64,000 bases of DNA from Paludibacteraceae bacterium (GTDB lineage: Bacteria; Bacteroidota; Bacteroidia; Bacteroidales; Paludibacteraceae), in NCBI GenBank assembly GCA_024692565.1, contig JAILMN010000027.1, forward strand, positions 1-64,000, given 5' to 3'. Positions 16,982 to 27,926 of the stretch are shown in pieces; the stretch's first letter is position 1; each line of letters opens with the position of its first letter. The position numbers and the translations under genes are program-made. A model generated the notes under the pieces. The model saw only the letters and a list, made by a program, of their open reading frames with translations, was not told the DNA's origin and did no database searches.

Positions 16982-19900
16982 TTAGAATTTATAGGTTACT
17001 GTTAAGAAGAAGTTGATACCCCAAGCATAGTAGTACTTAGACGGGTACTTCCAAGCGTTAGCCGTAATAACGGAGTTCTGATAGTCCGGTTGACCTTGAC
17101 GTACGGCACGCGGCAGACGAGCTTGTTGATAACCGCCGGTCTTGAAGTGCGTGTTGTTTGTCAAGTTGGAGATACTCAAGTTGATCGAAACGGACTGACG
17201 GTTTGGCAAGTAGATCAGTTTACCTACCGATGCGTCGATGATAAAGCGGTTCAGCGGGTTAGTAGCTGCCAAACTCTCTTGCATCGTCATGATGTTATAC
17301 GGATATTTCAGTACAGGAACACCGCCCTCATCGAGAACAGCATTCTCATACGTTGCTTGACCGTAAGTAGGACTTGTCGGGTCTGTATCTACTGTTGCGC
17401 TTACCATCATACCATCCGTAGTCTGGATAGCGTTTGCATAGGTGTCACCGAACCAACCGTTAACAGCTGTACCATCCATGCGGACACCGGTGTAAAGACC
17501 TTGCATACGACGACTCGGAGCAACCGACAGATAGTTCCAATCATGGTAACTAACCGTTACGTCAGCAAACCACATCTTCGGGTGGAAGAACGAGAGTTTG
17601 AGGCTGGCGTTTACTTGCGGACCCGTAGAAACGCGCAGACCCTTCAGCAATACTTTATCCGTAGTCTCGAATACCAATTCCTTGGTTACGAGGTTCTGCG
17701 TCATAGGCATACCGTTTTCAGCAGAGGATACTGCCACAGCATCGCTCGTATAACGATAGTCGCCTACAGAAGCCACACCCGTCAAGGTGAAGTATGTACC
17801 GAGTTTAACAGCAGCAGCTGCCTCAATACCCATGTAGCGTTTGTCAATACCGGTCATAGCCTGGTTGACGAACGTACGAGCCTCATCATCATAGTATCCG
17901 TTGAGTTCAGATCCGTTCCAGCTCTGTGTGAAGAATCCGGTTACACGACCGCGAACGATCGGGTAGTTGAATTCATACGTGAGGTCAGCAGAAACGGCTT
18001 TCTCGCTTGATGCATAGAAGTCTTTCAAGTTCTTTGCATTATCGTGCGTGTAGATGTTCTCAACTACGCGGTCGTGTACACGTTGCGAAATATAAGCATC
18101 GCGCGCGAACGGAGCACGAGTCTCTGCCAAAGCATTCAGTTTCAAACGGTTACGACCGTTGATCTTGTAAGTCGCACCAAGCTTGAATGCGGGATCCAAG
18201 AAGTGGTGAGCCTGACCTGCATAAGTAGTACCGGCTTTCAATGCACCGGCAGCTTCCCATGCCTTGATCTGTGCGTATGCTGCACTACCGTAGTATTTCC
18301 ATGCGTCAGCACCCGTCTTCTCATCTGCCACTTTGGTCAGATACCAAGCACGACCGTTGAGCATGTTTGTCGTACGTTGCATCGAGCTGTAGTTCAGCTG
18401 GAGAGCGTAGTAGAGATCAACCTCGTTGAAGTTCCATTCGTTCTGGAACCAAGCCTTGAGGTTGCCCATGTTGATGCGATAGTCGTAACCGAAACGGCGA
18501 CCGTTGTTCACTACCTCATTGTAGTCCGGAGCAATCTCATTCTTACGCACGTTGGCAATATCTTCCTGCGTAAAGCCGGAGTTAGAAGCCAACTCCTTGA
18601 TATCACGGTCTGCGAAAGCATCAATATCAATCCATTGATTAGCGCCCAACAGGTCGTCAATGGTCTTGTAGTGAATACCTTGCGAGAACTTGCCTTCTAC
18701 GCCAAGCGTCATCTTCAGGTGGTCAAACTGCGTGTTCACATAGTTGAACGAAGCATTAGCCTCCTGAATGTCATTATGACGACGCTCCAAGATGTAACGA
18801 GCAGAACCGTTCGGATCCGTTACGTTATTAGCATAGTTAGCTGCATACAGTGCTTCCCAATCGATCTGCGTGGTCTTGTTGTCACGCGATTTCCAAAGGT
18901 CAACAAGGTCATTGTACTCTGCTTCATCAACAGACGGACCTACAATATTGCCGTCATGACCAACGAAACCTGCACCGTATTCTTTGCCGTTCATGTCTCG
19001 ACCAACGAAGAGGCCCCACGGATAGTGAGCACCTGCATCATCGAAGAGTTGTTTTGCGGAAGTTTCGTAGTTCGGGTTAGCGATCTGACCGTCCCACATT
19101 GCGGAAGGAAGGTTACGATAGTAATCCGGACGAGGATCAGGAGCCTGGAAATAGTTGATAGCAGAGTTCGAATACCATGAATAGTGGTAACCTGCTGCTA
19201 CTTTGAACCATTGTTTTTCATCGATCTTGTACTCGTAAGCGGCAATAACCGTCGGGTCAAACGACTTTACGATGCGAGAGTTGCGAACTCGACCTGCTTG
19301 ATAGCCCCAATACGGGTTGTAGTAGATCGAACCGGTCAAATCATACACTTCTTGCGTTACCGCAGCATTCTGACCACGCTCTGTCGGTGCACCGAAAGTG
19401 ATGAGTTTGAGGCGTGCATTGTCCCAGATGCGCTCTGCCGTCAGGAAGTAACCCAGCGAGTAGTACTTAATACCTTCGCCGATGATACCCTTGTTGTCAA
19501 TGTACGGGGAGAAGCGGTAAGCCAACTGCGCCGTTACAGCCCAGTTACTCGGCATAATACCACTGGAGTAGGTTGCGTTCACACGCGCTTTGTAGTTACG
19601 GTTCGTTCCCGCAGCACCTACTTTCCAACCTTGTGCATAACGGCTGGCACCCATCAGGTAGTTAGTCGAACGTCCTACACCACCGAAGGTGAAGTTCGTG
19701 GCCTCAATCGGGTTCAGCACCTCTTTGTAACGGCTCGCGTCATTCAAACCACCCATAGCGGAATAGTTGAATTGACCACGCTCCATCGAGTTGAAATGCA
19801 GACCCTCGATGTAGTAATTCTCTGCATACGATTGGTAACCACGGTTGCGATAACGCGCTGTGGACCAAGCGAATGACGTGTTGGAGTTGAACACATCCGT

Positions 19901-20314
19901 GGAAGCGGAGGAAGACGAAGCCTGCGCTTGCGAGCGACCTTCATCGTCCGTCATCTCTTCCTCGGTCAGGTTCAAGAGGACCTCATCTTGCGCTTGAGCT
20001 ACGATGTCCGGCTCCAACAGGATGTCGTCCATCTGATTCACCTCATTCTCTTTGAGGCTAACCAACTCGAGTGCGGCGATGAAACCGTCTGACTCCACCA
20101 ACACCTCTTCGTCCATCGCCTCCAGATAGAGTAATGTAAACTCACCGGCAACATTGGTCGTAGTAGAGATGTTCTGATTCGCGAGTGTCACCTTAGCCCC
20201 AACAACAGGTTGATCTGTGTTGTTGGCAACAACTCGTCCCTTGAGTGATGTTTGTGCAAAGGCACTAAGCCCGATTGCGAGCACAAACATCAATGAAAAG
20301 AGTTTGTTTCTCAT
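16982..20314 (-). CDS. TonB-dependent receptor with carboxypeptidase-like regulatory domain
   Basis: 1110 residues. A signal peptide (1-20, ending AFAQ) precedes a CarboxypepD_reg-like beta domain (about 22-110: 'LKGRVVANNTDQPVVGAKVTL...'). An acidic linker and a Ser/Ala/Gln-rich segment (QAQASSSSAS, about 129-138) follow, then a plug domain and a large beta-barrel with aromatic-rich repeats ending in Phe ('TVTYKF'). It imports an unknown large substrate across the outer membrane using TonB energy. It is paired with the downstream DUF5689 lipoprotein rather than a SusD homologue. No promoter of the usual type is visible in the 44 bases before it, so it may be read with asnS. Confidence 0.9.
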   Translation of the reverse strand: MRNKLFSLMFVLAIGLSAFAQTSLKGRVVANNTDQPVVGAKVTLANQNISTTTNVAGEFTLLYLEAMDEEVLVESDGFIAALELVSLKENEVNQMDDILLEPDIVAQAQDEVLLNLTEEEMTDDEGRSQAQASSSSASTDVFNSNTSFAWSTARYRNRGYQSYAENYYIEGLHFNSMERGQFNYSAMGGLNDASRYKEVLNPIEATNFTFGGVGRSTNYLMGASRYAQGWKVGAAGTNRNYKARVNATYSSGIMPSNWAVTAQLAYRFSPYIDNKGIIGEGIKYYSLGYFLTAERIWDNARLKLITFGAPTERGQNAAVTQEVYDLTGSIYYNPYWGYQAGRVRNSRIVKSFDPTVIAAYEYKIDEKQWFKVAAGYHYSWYSNSAINYFQAPDPRPDYYRNLPSAMWDGQIANPNYETSAKQLFDDAGAHYPWGLFVGRDMNGKEYGAGFVGHDGNIVGPSVDEAEYNDLVDLWKSRDNKTTQIDWEALYAANYANNVTDPNGSARYILERRHNDIQEANASFNYVNTQFDHLKMTLGVEGKFSQGIHYKTIDDLLGANQWIDIDAFADRDIKELASNSGFTQEDIANVRKNEIAPDYNEVVNNGRRFGYDYRINMGNLKAWFQNEWNFNEVDLYYALQLNYSSMQRTTNMLNGRAWYLTKVADEKTGADAWKYYGSAAYAQIKAWEAAGALKAGTTYAGQAHHFLDPAFKLGATYKINGRNRLKLNALAETRAPFARDAYISQRVHDRVVENIYTHDNAKNLKDFYASSEKAVSADLTYEFNYPIVRGRVTGFFTQSWNGSELNGYYDDEARTFVNQAMTGIDKRYMGIEAAAAVKLGTYFTLTGVASVGDYRYTSDAVAVSSAENGMPMTQNLVTKELVFETTDKVLLKGLRVSTGPQVNASLKLSFFHPKMWFADVTVSYHDWNYLSVAPSRRMQGLYTGVRMDGTAVNGWFGDTYANAIQTTDGMMVSATVDTDPTSPTYGQATYENAVLDEGGVPVLKYPYNIMTMQESLAATNPLNRFIIDASVGKLIYLPNRQSVSINLSISNLTNNTHFKTGGYQQARLPRAVRQGQPDYQNSVITANAWKYPSKYYYAWGINFFLTVTYKF

Positions 20315-20358
20315 AACGATTGTTTGTTAGTGTTTTTAATGGTTAATACTATTGTTAA

Positions 20359-21756
20359 TTAAAAATCTGCACTTTTAGGTGTACGCGGGAACGGGATCAC
20401 ATCGCGTATGTTCTGCATACCGGTCACAAACAGCATCAAGCGCTCGAAACCCAGACCGAAGCCTGCGTGAGGTGCTGCGCCAAAGCGACGCGTATCCAAA
20501 TACCACCACATATCTTTCATCGGAATATGACGGCGCTCAATCTCATTATTCAGCAATTCCAAGCTCTCCTCACGCACGCTACCGCCTATGATCTCACCGA
20601 TCTGCGGGAACAGCACGTCGGTGCCTTGTACTGTCTTTCCGTCTTCGTTGATCTTCATATAGAAGGCCTTGATATCCTTCGGGTAGTCCGTCATGATAAC
20701 CGGCTTCTTGAAGTGTTCCTCTACAAGGAAACGCTCGTGCTCCGAACTCAAATCATCGCCCCAGTTGCAAGGGAACTCAAATTTCTTGCCGTTCTTAATC
20801 GCTTCCTGCAGGATGTTGATACCTTCGGTGTAGGGTAGGCGTACGAACTCCGTATCCACAACCGATTTCAGGCGCTCGACAAGACCTTTGTCCACAAACT
20901 GATTCAGGAACTCCAGGTCGTCCATACAATGCTCCAACGCCCAGCGAACGCAGTATTTGATGAAATCTTCCTCCAGATCCATCAACTCGTCCTTCTGAAT
21001 AAACGCTACTTCCGGCTCAATCATCCAGAACTCTGCCAAGTGACGCGGGGTGTTGCTGTTCTCTGCACGGAAAGTAGGACCAAACGTATAGATCTTACCC
21101 AACGCCATTGCGCCAAGCTCTCCCTCCAACTGTCCACTGACGGTCAAAGCTGCTTGCTTACCGAAGAAATCATCGCTGTAGTCAATCTGACCATCCTCGT
21201 TTTTCTTCAGATTATAGAGGTTTTTCGTCGTCACTTGGAACATCTGACCGGCTCCTTCGCAATCCGAAGCCGTGATAAGCGGCGTGTGGAAGTAGAAATA
21301 ACCATGCTCATGGAAATAGGTGTGAATCGCCATCGCCATATTGTGACGAATGCGGAATACTGCACCAAACGTGTTCGTACGCGGACGCAGATGAGCGATC
21401 GTACGAAGGAATTCCATGCTCAGACCTTTCTTCTGCAGCGGATATTTCTCCGGATCTGCTATGCCGTAAACCTCCAAGTCGGTCAATTGAATCTCAACGG
21501 CTTGACCTGCTCCCTGACTCTCTACCAGAATGCCGGTAGCAGAGATACAAGCGCCGGTAGTAACGGGTTTAAGACGCTCCTCATCAAATTTCTCGAGATC
21601 GACCACAATCTGAATATTCTTGATGGTTGAACCGTCGTTGAGGGCGATAAACGATACTTGCTTATTGCCTCGACGGCTGCGAACCCATCCGCGAACATTG
21701 ATCGTGGCGCCGAAATCGGTGCGCTTCAGTGCGTCTATGATAACTGTTCTTTGCAT
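20359..21756 (-). CDS. asnS: asparaginyl-tRNA synthetase
   Basis: 465 residues, class IIb synthetase. An N-terminal OB-fold anticodon-binding domain (about 10-105, '[23 protein letters not shown]') leads into the catalytic core. Motif 2 reads '[21 protein letters not shown]' near 225-245, and motif 3 is 'GFGLGFERL' near 435. The 'NTPRHLAEF' form favours AsnRS over AspRS. It charges tRNA-Asn. It lies three bases after dnaB. Confidence 0.95.
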   Translation of the reverse strand: MQRTVIIDALKRTDFGATINVRGWVRSRRGNKQVSFIALNDGSTIKNIQIVVDLEKFDEERLKPVTTGACISATGILVESQGAGQAVEIQLTDLEVYGIADPEKYPLQKKGLSMEFLRTIAHLRPRTNTFGAVFRIRHNMAMAIHTYFHEHGYFYFHTPLITASDCEGAGQMFQVTTKNLYNLKKNEDGQIDYSDDFFGKQAALTVSGQLEGELGAMALGKIYTFGPTFRAENSNTPRHLAEFWMIEPEVAFIQKDELMDLEEDFIKYCVRWALEHCMDDLEFLNQFVDKGLVERLKSVVDTEFVRLPYTEGINILQEAIKNGKKFEFPCNWGDDLSSEHERFLVEEHFKKPVIMTDYPKDIKAFYMKINEDGKTVQGTDVLFPQIGEIIGGSVREESLELLNNEIERRHIPMKDMWWYLDTRRFGAAPHAGFGLGFERLMLFVTGMQNIRDVIPFPRTPKSADF

Positions 21757-21759
21757 ATC

Positions 21760-23343
21760 TTATAGTTGAAATTGACTTATATCTTCTCCTAAACTGTTAT
21801 AACTGCTTGCGCCGTCCGGCGTCATCTGCTGACCGAAGGAAACGGCACCCATCGAGTTATTCATACTCGATTGAATAGCTACGCTTTCGCCTGCCGATAA
21901 TGGACCGCCTAACTCATCCGGATCAACGGCTTCGTCTTCGTTCTGGAATTTCGCATACTTACCGCGGAAGCGAAGCCAGATGCTGTCCGTCGCACCGTTA
22001 CGGTGCTTTGCTACGATGATCTGTGCCAAGCCGCGCAAGTCCTTGCCGGTCTTATCGTCGTTATACAGATGATAATACTCCGGGCGGTGGATAAAGCAAA
22101 CCATATCGGCATCCTGCTCAATAGCACCGGACTCACGGAGGTCAGCCAACTGCGGCGTCTTGCCTTCCACACCCTGACGCGCTTCCACACCACGGTTCAG
22201 CTGCGACAGCGCAATGATAGGTATGTCCAATTCCTTAGCGAGCGCCTTCAGACTGCGCGAGATAATACTTACCTCCTGCTCACGGCTACCGAAACTCGAG
22301 CCCTGTGCGTTCATCAGCTGCAGGTAGTCAATGATGATCAACTTAATCCCGTGCTCACGCACCAGTTTGCGGGCTTTGGAGCGCAACTCGAAGATAGAGA
22401 GGGATGGGGTGTCATCCAGGAACAACGGCTTGCCCTTCATCACATTGATCTTCGTATTCAATCGTCGCGTTTCCTCTTTGGTCATCTTACCCGTCTTGAT
22501 GCGGTCGCCTTCCAACTCGCACACGTTCATGATCAAACGATTCACGAGCTGCACGTTACTCATCTCCAACGAGAAGATTGCTACCGGAATCTCGCGGTCA
22601 ATAGCCATATATTTCGCCATCGACAGCACGAACGCCGTCTTACCCATCGCCGGACGAGCGGCAATAATGATGAGGTCAGGCGTCTGCCAACCGGACGTGA
22701 TCTTGTCCAAAGCATGGAAACCGGAAGGAATACCGCTAATCGAACCGTCATTCTTCGATGCTTTCTCCATACGTTTGAAAGCCTCCTCAATAACGGGGTC
22801 AATCTGCGTCACGTCGCGTTTCTGCGCGCGTTGAGAGATCTCGAAAATACCGCTCTCCGCTTCTTGCATCAACTCATCAATATCCTGCGTCTCATCAAAT
22901 CCCTTCTCCTCGATCTGTGCCGCTAACGCAATCATATCGCGTGCCGTCGCTTTCTTGGCGATGATCTCCGCGTGGTAGCGAAGGTGCGCTGCCGAAGCCA
23001 CACGACGCGTCAGCTCTGCCAGATAAACGACACCGCCGGCTTTCTCAAGCGTACCCATGCTCTTCAACTTTTCGCCCACCGTCATCAGGTCAATCGGCTG
23101 GTCTTTGCTCGCCAACTCACGAATCGCCTCATAGATCATACGGTTCTGATCTTTGTAGAACACCTCCGGACGTAGCAAATCCGCCACGCTTCCGTAGGCT
23201 TCTTTCTCTATCATCAAAGCACCGAGAACGGAGTCTTCCAGTTCTTGCGCCTGAGGAGGTAACTTGCCCAACTCATTAGCGCCCACTTTGATGACCGTAG
23301 TCTGCAGGGTACGTTTACTCTTATTTCTGCTTGAGTCTGCCAT
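21760..23343 (-). CDS. dnaB: replicative DNA helicase DnaB
   Basis: 527 residues. The N-terminal helical domain (about 28-130, 'PPQAQELEDSVLGALMIEKEAY') is followed by the RecA-type ATPase: Walker A 'ARPAMGKTAF' near 232, Walker B 'LIIIDYLQLM' near 340 and 'LSQLNRGVE' near 382. The C-terminus has a family-variable tail rich in Ser and Gln. It unwinds DNA at the fork as a hexamer. It overlaps meaB by 23 bases and sits about 7 kb from dnaA. Confidence 0.95.
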   Translation of the reverse strand: MADSSRNKSKRTLQTTVIKVGANELGKLPPQAQELEDSVLGALMIEKEAYGSVADLLRPEVFYKDQNRMIYEAIRELASKDQPIDLMTVGEKLKSMGTLEKAGGVVYLAELTRRVASAAHLRYHAEIIAKKATARDMIALAAQIEEKGFDETQDIDELMQEAESGIFEISQRAQKRDVTQIDPVIEEAFKRMEKASKNDGSISGIPSGFHALDKITSGWQTPDLIIIAARPAMGKTAFVLSMAKYMAIDREIPVAIFSLEMSNVQLVNRLIMNVCELEGDRIKTGKMTKEETRRLNTKINVMKGKPLFLDDTPSLSIFELRSKARKLVREHGIKLIIIDYLQLMNAQGSSFGSREQEVSIISRSLKALAKELDIPIIALSQLNRGVEARQGVEGKTPQLADLRESGAIEQDADMVCFIHRPEYYHLYNDDKTGKDLRGLAQIIVAKHRNGATDSIWLRFRGKYAKFQNEDEAVDPDELGGPLSAGESVAIQSSMNNSMGAVSFGQQMTPDGASSYNSLGEDISQFQL

Positions 23344-24418
23344 AATTCGTGATTAAGTTGTTTGCAGCGATAAAACTGCTTATCTCATTGTTCAGCACCT
23401 GACGTTCTGCTACTTCAATCTGATGTTCCATCTGCTCGTTCTTGTAGAATCCGTCTAACAGCGCTTGGTTGATCGTTTCGTACATCCAGTACTTCGCTTG
23501 CTCCGTGCGGTGGGCATCGAAATAACCGTTCTTCTTCGTGAACGCGATATATTTCTCAATGTTCTCCCATACTTCCATCACACCGCTGTGGTCGATGGAG
23601 GAGCAACAGATTGCTTCGGGTGTCCAACCGGATGCGGGAGGCGGAAAGAGCGCCAAAGCATTCTTGAAGCTTACGCGCGCGGCGCGCGCACGTTCAATAT
23701 TATTACCATCGCATTTGTTGATCGCAATGCCGTCCGCCATCTCCATGATTCCGCGTTTGATACCCTGTAACTCGTCACCGGTACCCGTCACCTGCAGCAG
23801 CAGGAAATAGTCCACCATCGAGTGTGCCGCCGTCTCCGACTGACCTACACCTACGGTCTCTAACAGTATTGTATCAAAGCCTGCCGCTTCGCAGAGCACG
23901 ATTGTCTCGCGCGTCTTGCGTGCCACGCCGCCTAACGAACCTGCACTCGGGCTGGGGCGAATGAACGCATTGGACTTGACGGACAACTCGTTCATACGTG
24001 TCTTGTCGCCTAATATGGAACCCTTGCTCCGTTCGCTGGACGGGTCAATCGCTAACACCGCCAATTTCTTACCATGGTCGCATAACTCGCTACCCAAGGC
24101 TTCGATGAAAGTCGATTTGCCTGCTCCCGGAACACCCGTCACACCTACGCGTATCGAGTTACCGGCGTAGGGTAGGCATAACTCAATCACCTTCTGCGCA
24201 ATAGCCTGATCCGCCAACAGATTACTCTCCACCAGCGTCACCGCCTGACTCAACACGGTCATGTCGCCACGGCGTATGCCCTCGAAGTACTCCTCGGGGC
24301 GTAACACCGTCTTCTTCCGACGGAAAGTAGCATAAGGGTTTACACTCGGCAGGTTCTCAACACCCGCATTCACCGTCAAACCCTTGTACTCATCGCTATT
24401 TTCCGGATGATCAATCAT
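23321..24418 (-). CDS. meaB: methylmalonyl-CoA mutase-associated GTPase MeaB
   Basis: 365 residues, G3E P-loop GTPase. Walker A is 'GVTGVPGAGKST' near 93-104, followed by 'LAIDPSS' and the 'GVGQSE' switch element near 192; NKCD near 233 gives guanine specificity. MeaB/ArgK protects and reloads the B12-dependent methylmalonyl-CoA mutase. No mutase subunit gene is in this window. The gene starts on the last base of the DUF1573 stop (TAATG) and ends inside dnaB, so it is tightly operonic. Confidence 0.93.
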   Translation of the reverse strand: MIDHPENSDEYKGLTVNAGVENLPSVNPYATFRRKKTVLRPEEYFEGIRRGDMTVLSQAVTLVESNLLADQAIAQKVIELCLPYAGNSIRVGVTGVPGAGKSTFIEALGSELCDHGKKLAVLAIDPSSERSKGSILGDKTRMNELSVKSNAFIRPSPSAGSLGGVARKTRETIVLCEAAGFDTILLETVGVGQSETAAHSMVDYFLLLQVTGTGDELQGIKRGIMEMADGIAINKCDGNNIERARAARVSFKNALALFPPPASGWTPEAICCSSIDHSGVMEVWENIEKYIAFTKKNGYFDAHRTEQAKYWMYETINQALLDGFYKNEQMEHQIEVAERQVLNNEISSFIAANNLITNYGRLKQK

Positions 24419-25512
24419 TATTTAACGGTCCACTTGATCGTTACGACCTTTTTCGCTTGGCTAGGGTCGTTCGTGTATAGCGTGATCTGACGGCTGTACT
24501 GACCGGCTGCCATCGGCTTGCCGTCAGCAAACGTATTGAGCGTTACGGTCATCTTACCTTTCTTACCGCTGTTCACTTTGGCTGTCGTCGTGCAAGCGAG
24601 GACGTTAGGATACGGGTTATACACGCGGCGGATGAACAACGGCGCTACGTTCGTGTTAGCGAACGTGATCGTTTTCTTGATGCCTTTCTTGCCGGCCTCT
24701 ACCTCGCCGAAGTCAATCGCATTGGCGATCTCCAGGATCGGTGCCTGCTGTTTCTGCTCCACGCTCATCTGGCTGAAGTCCTCTACGATCTCGGCATTGA
24801 TAGTCAGCTTGTGTGCGTTATCCAATACGCGCTTGCCGTCGATTACGACATACACGTTCGTCTCTACCGGACCGTACAACTTAGCGGCTTTCGTATCCAG
24901 CGAGAACACGAATTTACCGATCTCGTTTGCCTGAACGGTCGGAAGCGTTACTTGCGTAGCCAGCGCCGAGAAATCGCTCGTAGCCAGATCCACATTATGC
25001 GCTTCTTTGGTCAGGTTAGCGTACTCCAACTCGCCGCCTTTGACAGCGCCCTTGGTCAGCGTACCGAGGTTGAGCGACTGCGTCTTCATGCTCAACTCGC
25101 CCATTGCTACAGGGAAACGGTTCGCCGGCTTGGCTTGCTTCGGAATAACCTCACCTTTGATATACACTTTCACCGTCGGCTCTTTGGCGTTCGAAGTGAT
25201 GGTCACGGTCTTCTGGAAACGACCCGGACGACCGTTCGGGTTGTATGTCACGGTGATGCTACCGGTCTGACCCGGCTCTACCGGCTCTTTCGTCCAAGTA
25301 GGTGTGGTGCAACCGCAGCTTGCGCGAACATTGCTCAGAATAAGCGGAGCCATACCTTCGTTCTTAAACTCAAACACTACCGATACACGACCGTCAGATT
25401 CGTTGATCTTACCGAAGTCATGTTCCGTCTTCTCAAATGTGATAACCGGCTGTTGACCCATCATGGCTACTGCTACGAGAGCCATGCAGAGAGTACTAAA
25501 AATCTTTTTCAT
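24418..25512 (-). CDS. DUF1573 secreted protein
   Basis: 364 residues with a signal peptide (about 1-19). Residues 22-125 hold a canonical DUF1573 beta-sandwich: 'FEKTEHDFGKI', then 'VFEFKNEGMAPLILSNVRASCGCTTPTW' and 'VTYNPNGRPGRFQKTVTI'. Two further Ig-like repeats follow, at about 140-245 and 265-360; the last has 'IDFGEVEAGKKGIKKTI'. Periplasmic or surface; function not established. It starts 20 bases after the relA/spoT stop. Confidence 0.85.
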   Translation of the reverse strand: MKKIFSTLCMALVAVAMMGQQPVITFEKTEHDFGKINESDGRVSVVFEFKNEGMAPLILSNVRASCGCTTPTWTKEPVEPGQTGSITVTYNPNGRPGRFQKTVTITSNAKEPTVKVYIKGEVIPKQAKPANRFPVAMGELSMKTQSLNLGTLTKGAVKGGELEYANLTKEAHNVDLATSDFSALATQVTLPTVQANEIGKFVFSLDTKAAKLYGPVETNVYVVIDGKRVLDNAHKLTINAEIVEDFSQMSVEQKQQAPILEIANAIDFGEVEAGKKGIKKTITFANTNVAPLFIRRVYNPYPNVLACTTTAKVNSGKKGKMTVTLNTFADGKPMAAGQYSRQITLYTNDPSQAKKVVTIKWTVK

Positions 25513-25532
25513 TATCCTAAATTTTTTATAAC

Positions 25533-27812
25533 TTAATGTTCGTCATCCGTCGTCAAACGTTTGACTTCTTTAATATCTTTGATTTTCAATAATGCGCGTA
25601 GCAATTCGTCTAATTCCGAGCGGTCATATACGTACACTTCCAATGTACCTTTGATAATACCGTCATCGCTGGACACATTAATCGACCGCATGTTAATGTG
25701 AAAATCTTGCGTGATGGTCTGCAGTACTTCTACTAATAATCCGAATTTATCTATTCCCCTCAGTTCTATCGTCTCAATAAAAGATTGTACGCGGTGCGTG
25801 TTCCAGGTCGCGGAATAAATGCGTTTGCCGTAACTCGTCTTCAGCAGGTTCGCCTCCACGCAGTCAATCTTATGGATGTGCATCTTGCCTTTCTCGTCCA
25901 GGTATCCTAATACTTCATCACCCGGAATAGGATGGCAGCAGTTGCTCAATATATATTGCTTTCCCAAATTCTCATCCGTCAGCACAATCGCATGCGGCTC
26001 TTTCTTCTTCGGCTTCTTCTCTCCCGCTGCACTCGCCTCTGCAGGCTGCTTGCTCACCGGCGTCGGAGCACTCGCTTTCGGTTGTTTCTTTCCGATGAAC
26101 GGCACATATGACAGCAGACTGCGTTTCGGATAAACAATCTCGTGTATGTTATCCAACCGGATGGCACCTTGACCTACTTGCGAATACAACTCACTCGGCT
26201 GCGTCATCTTGTAGTAGTTCAATAATCGTGCCAAAGCTACATCGTGGTTCGCCGCAAGGTCCTTGTCCATCTGTATCGCGTCTTCCACCAACTGCTCGCC
26301 GTGCTTGATATACTTGCGTTCCTCGCGACGGAAATATTGGTTCAGACAGTTGCGCGCTTTCGCCGTTGTCACGATATTAAGCCATTCTTTCTGCGGATGC
26401 TGACTGTTGGACGATAAAATCTCTATCTGGTCGCCGCCTTTCAATCGGTACGAAACAGGCACTAACGCGTGGTTTACCTTGGCGCCGATACAATGTTCAC
26501 CTAACTCGGAGTGCAGCATAAAGGCAAAATCCAATGTGGTCGAACCCAACGGCATCGTCTTGACCTCACCCTTCGGCGTGAAGACGAATACCTCTTGCGC
26601 GAACAGATTCAACTTGAACGTGCCCAAGAACTCCATCGCGTCTTTGTCCGGGTTCGCCAAGATCTCTTTGATCTCACGCAACCACTTATCGAGTTCGCTG
26701 TCGTCCGACTCGCCGGTCTTGTATTTCCAGTGTGCCGCATAACCGCGTTCCGCAATCTCATGCATTCGGTCCGTACGAATCTGCACCTCTATCCATTGAC
26801 CCTCTTTACCCATCACCGTCACGTGCAGCGCCTCATAACCGTTCGCTTTCGGTGTCGAGATCCAGTCGCGAATACGTTCCGGATGCGGACGGTACAACTC
26901 CGTGATTGCCGAGTAAATCATCCAGCATTGGTCTTTCTCGCTCATGTTGTCGTGAGGTGTGAAGATGATGCGAACCGCCAACAGGTCATATACGTCTTCA
27001 AAATTAATCTGCTGCTTCATCATCTTCTTCCAAATCGAATAGACTGACTTGATGCGCGCTTTCAACGTATATTGGTAACCCATCGCACTCAATCGCTCAC
27101 GGATAGGTTCGGCAAAATGCTCAAACGTCTCCATCTGGTATGTCTTCACCGACTCCAACTTGTCATGAATCTCCTGCCATGTGTCCGGGTGCTCGTACTT
27201 GAAACTCAAGTCCTCCAATTCCGTCTTGATAGGGAACAGACCCAAACGGTGCGCGAGCGGCGCGTATATGTATTGCGTCTCACCCGCGATCTTATATTGT
27301 TTGTCTTTCGGTTGCGCGCCTAACGTACGCATGTTGTGCAAACGGTCGGCAATCTTCACCAGCACCACGCGGATGTCATCACTAATCGTCAGCAGCAACT
27401 TGCGGAAATTCTCCGCCTGCTCACTCGCCTGGTCTCCGAACACACCGCCGCTGATCTTCGTCAATCCGCCTACGATCTGCGCAATCTTGTCGCCAAACAA
27501 ACCCGCGATGTCCTCCACCGTATAATCCGTGTCCTCCACTACGTCATGCAGCAGCGCCGAACAAATACTCGTGCTACCCAAACCGATCTCGCGCACACAA
27601 ATACGCGCAACCGCCAACGGGTGCATGATATACGGCTCGCCACTCAAACGACGAACACCGTAATGCGCCTTGTGAGCAAAATTGAAAGCATGCGTGATGA
27701 TCTCCACATTTTGCCTGTGAGGAGTCTGCGCATAGTCTTCCAACAGCGCCTCAAACTCGCGCTGGATCATTTGCTCTTCTTCCGGTGTAAACGCACTTTT
27801 CTGCATAAACAT
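25533..27812 (-). CDS. relA/spoT: bifunctional (p)ppGpp synthetase/hydrolase
   Basis: About 759 residues. Domain order: HD hydrolase (about 45-195, 'HPLAVA', 'ALLHDVVEDT' and 'KIADRLHNMRTL' all intact), RelA/SpoT synthetase (about 235-345, 'YDLLAVRIIF', 'STPKANGYEALH'), TGS (about 395-455), a linker with a Lys/Ala-rich segment near 590-620, then an ACT domain (about 680-755). Both activities appear preserved, so it both makes and degrades the alarmone. The TTG at 27818 nearly coincides with the predicted transcript start, so the ATG at 27812 (or 27806) is the better start. Confidence 0.95.
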   Translation of the reverse strand: MFMQKSAFTPEEEQMIQREFEALLEDYAQTPHRQNVEIITHAFNFAHKAHYGVRRLSGEPYIMHPLAVARICVREIGLGSTSICSALLHDVVEDTDYTVEDIAGLFGDKIAQIVGGLTKISGGVFGDQASEQAENFRKLLLTISDDIRVVLVKIADRLHNMRTLGAQPKDKQYKIAGETQYIYAPLAHRLGLFPIKTELEDLSFKYEHPDTWQEIHDKLESVKTYQMETFEHFAEPIRERLSAMGYQYTLKARIKSVYSIWKKMMKQQINFEDVYDLLAVRIIFTPHDNMSEKDQCWMIYSAITELYRPHPERIRDWISTPKANGYEALHVTVMGKEGQWIEVQIRTDRMHEIAERGYAAHWKYKTGESDDSELDKWLREIKEILANPDKDAMEFLGTFKLNLFAQEVFVFTPKGEVKTMPLGSTTLDFAFMLHSELGEHCIGAKVNHALVPVSYRLKGGDQIEILSSNSQHPQKEWLNIVTTAKARNCLNQYFRREERKYIKHGEQLVEDAIQMDKDLAANHDVALARLLNYYKMTQPSELYSQVGQGAIRLDNIHEIVYPKRSLLSYVPFIGKKQPKASAPTPVSKQPAEASAAGEKKPKKKEPHAIVLTDENLGKQYILSNCCHPIPGDEVLGYLDEKGKMHIHKIDCVEANLLKTSYGKRIYSATWNTHRVQSFIETIELRGIDKFGLLVEVLQTITQDFHINMRSINVSSDDGIIKGTLEVYVYDRSELDELLRALLKIKDIKEVKRLTTDDEH

Positions 27813-27826
27813 ACCCAAACGACGCG

Positions 27827-27857
27827 CAAAATTACAAAAAAGTTTTCATATACGCAA
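27827..27857 (-). promoter_or_regulatory. promoter of the relA/spoT-dnaB-asnS run
   Basis: Minus strand TTGCGTATATG (27857-27847) and TAATTTTG (27834-27827). No other site of this type is seen upstream of any gene from DUF1573 to folK, which supports one long transcript. Confidence 0.75.
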
Positions 27858-27926
27858 GGGCGCGCGCATAAAAAATGAAAAAAAATGCAAAAATGGCATA
27901 ATTTTTGCTTTCTTTGAGGCAAAAAC

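Noticed and set aside
17090..19876. Long open frames antisense to the TonB receptor (306, 378 and 230 codons)
   Set aside because: They lie wholly opposite a clear receptor gene, have Arg/Thr/Val-rich composition typical of antisense frames, and show no promoter or motif.
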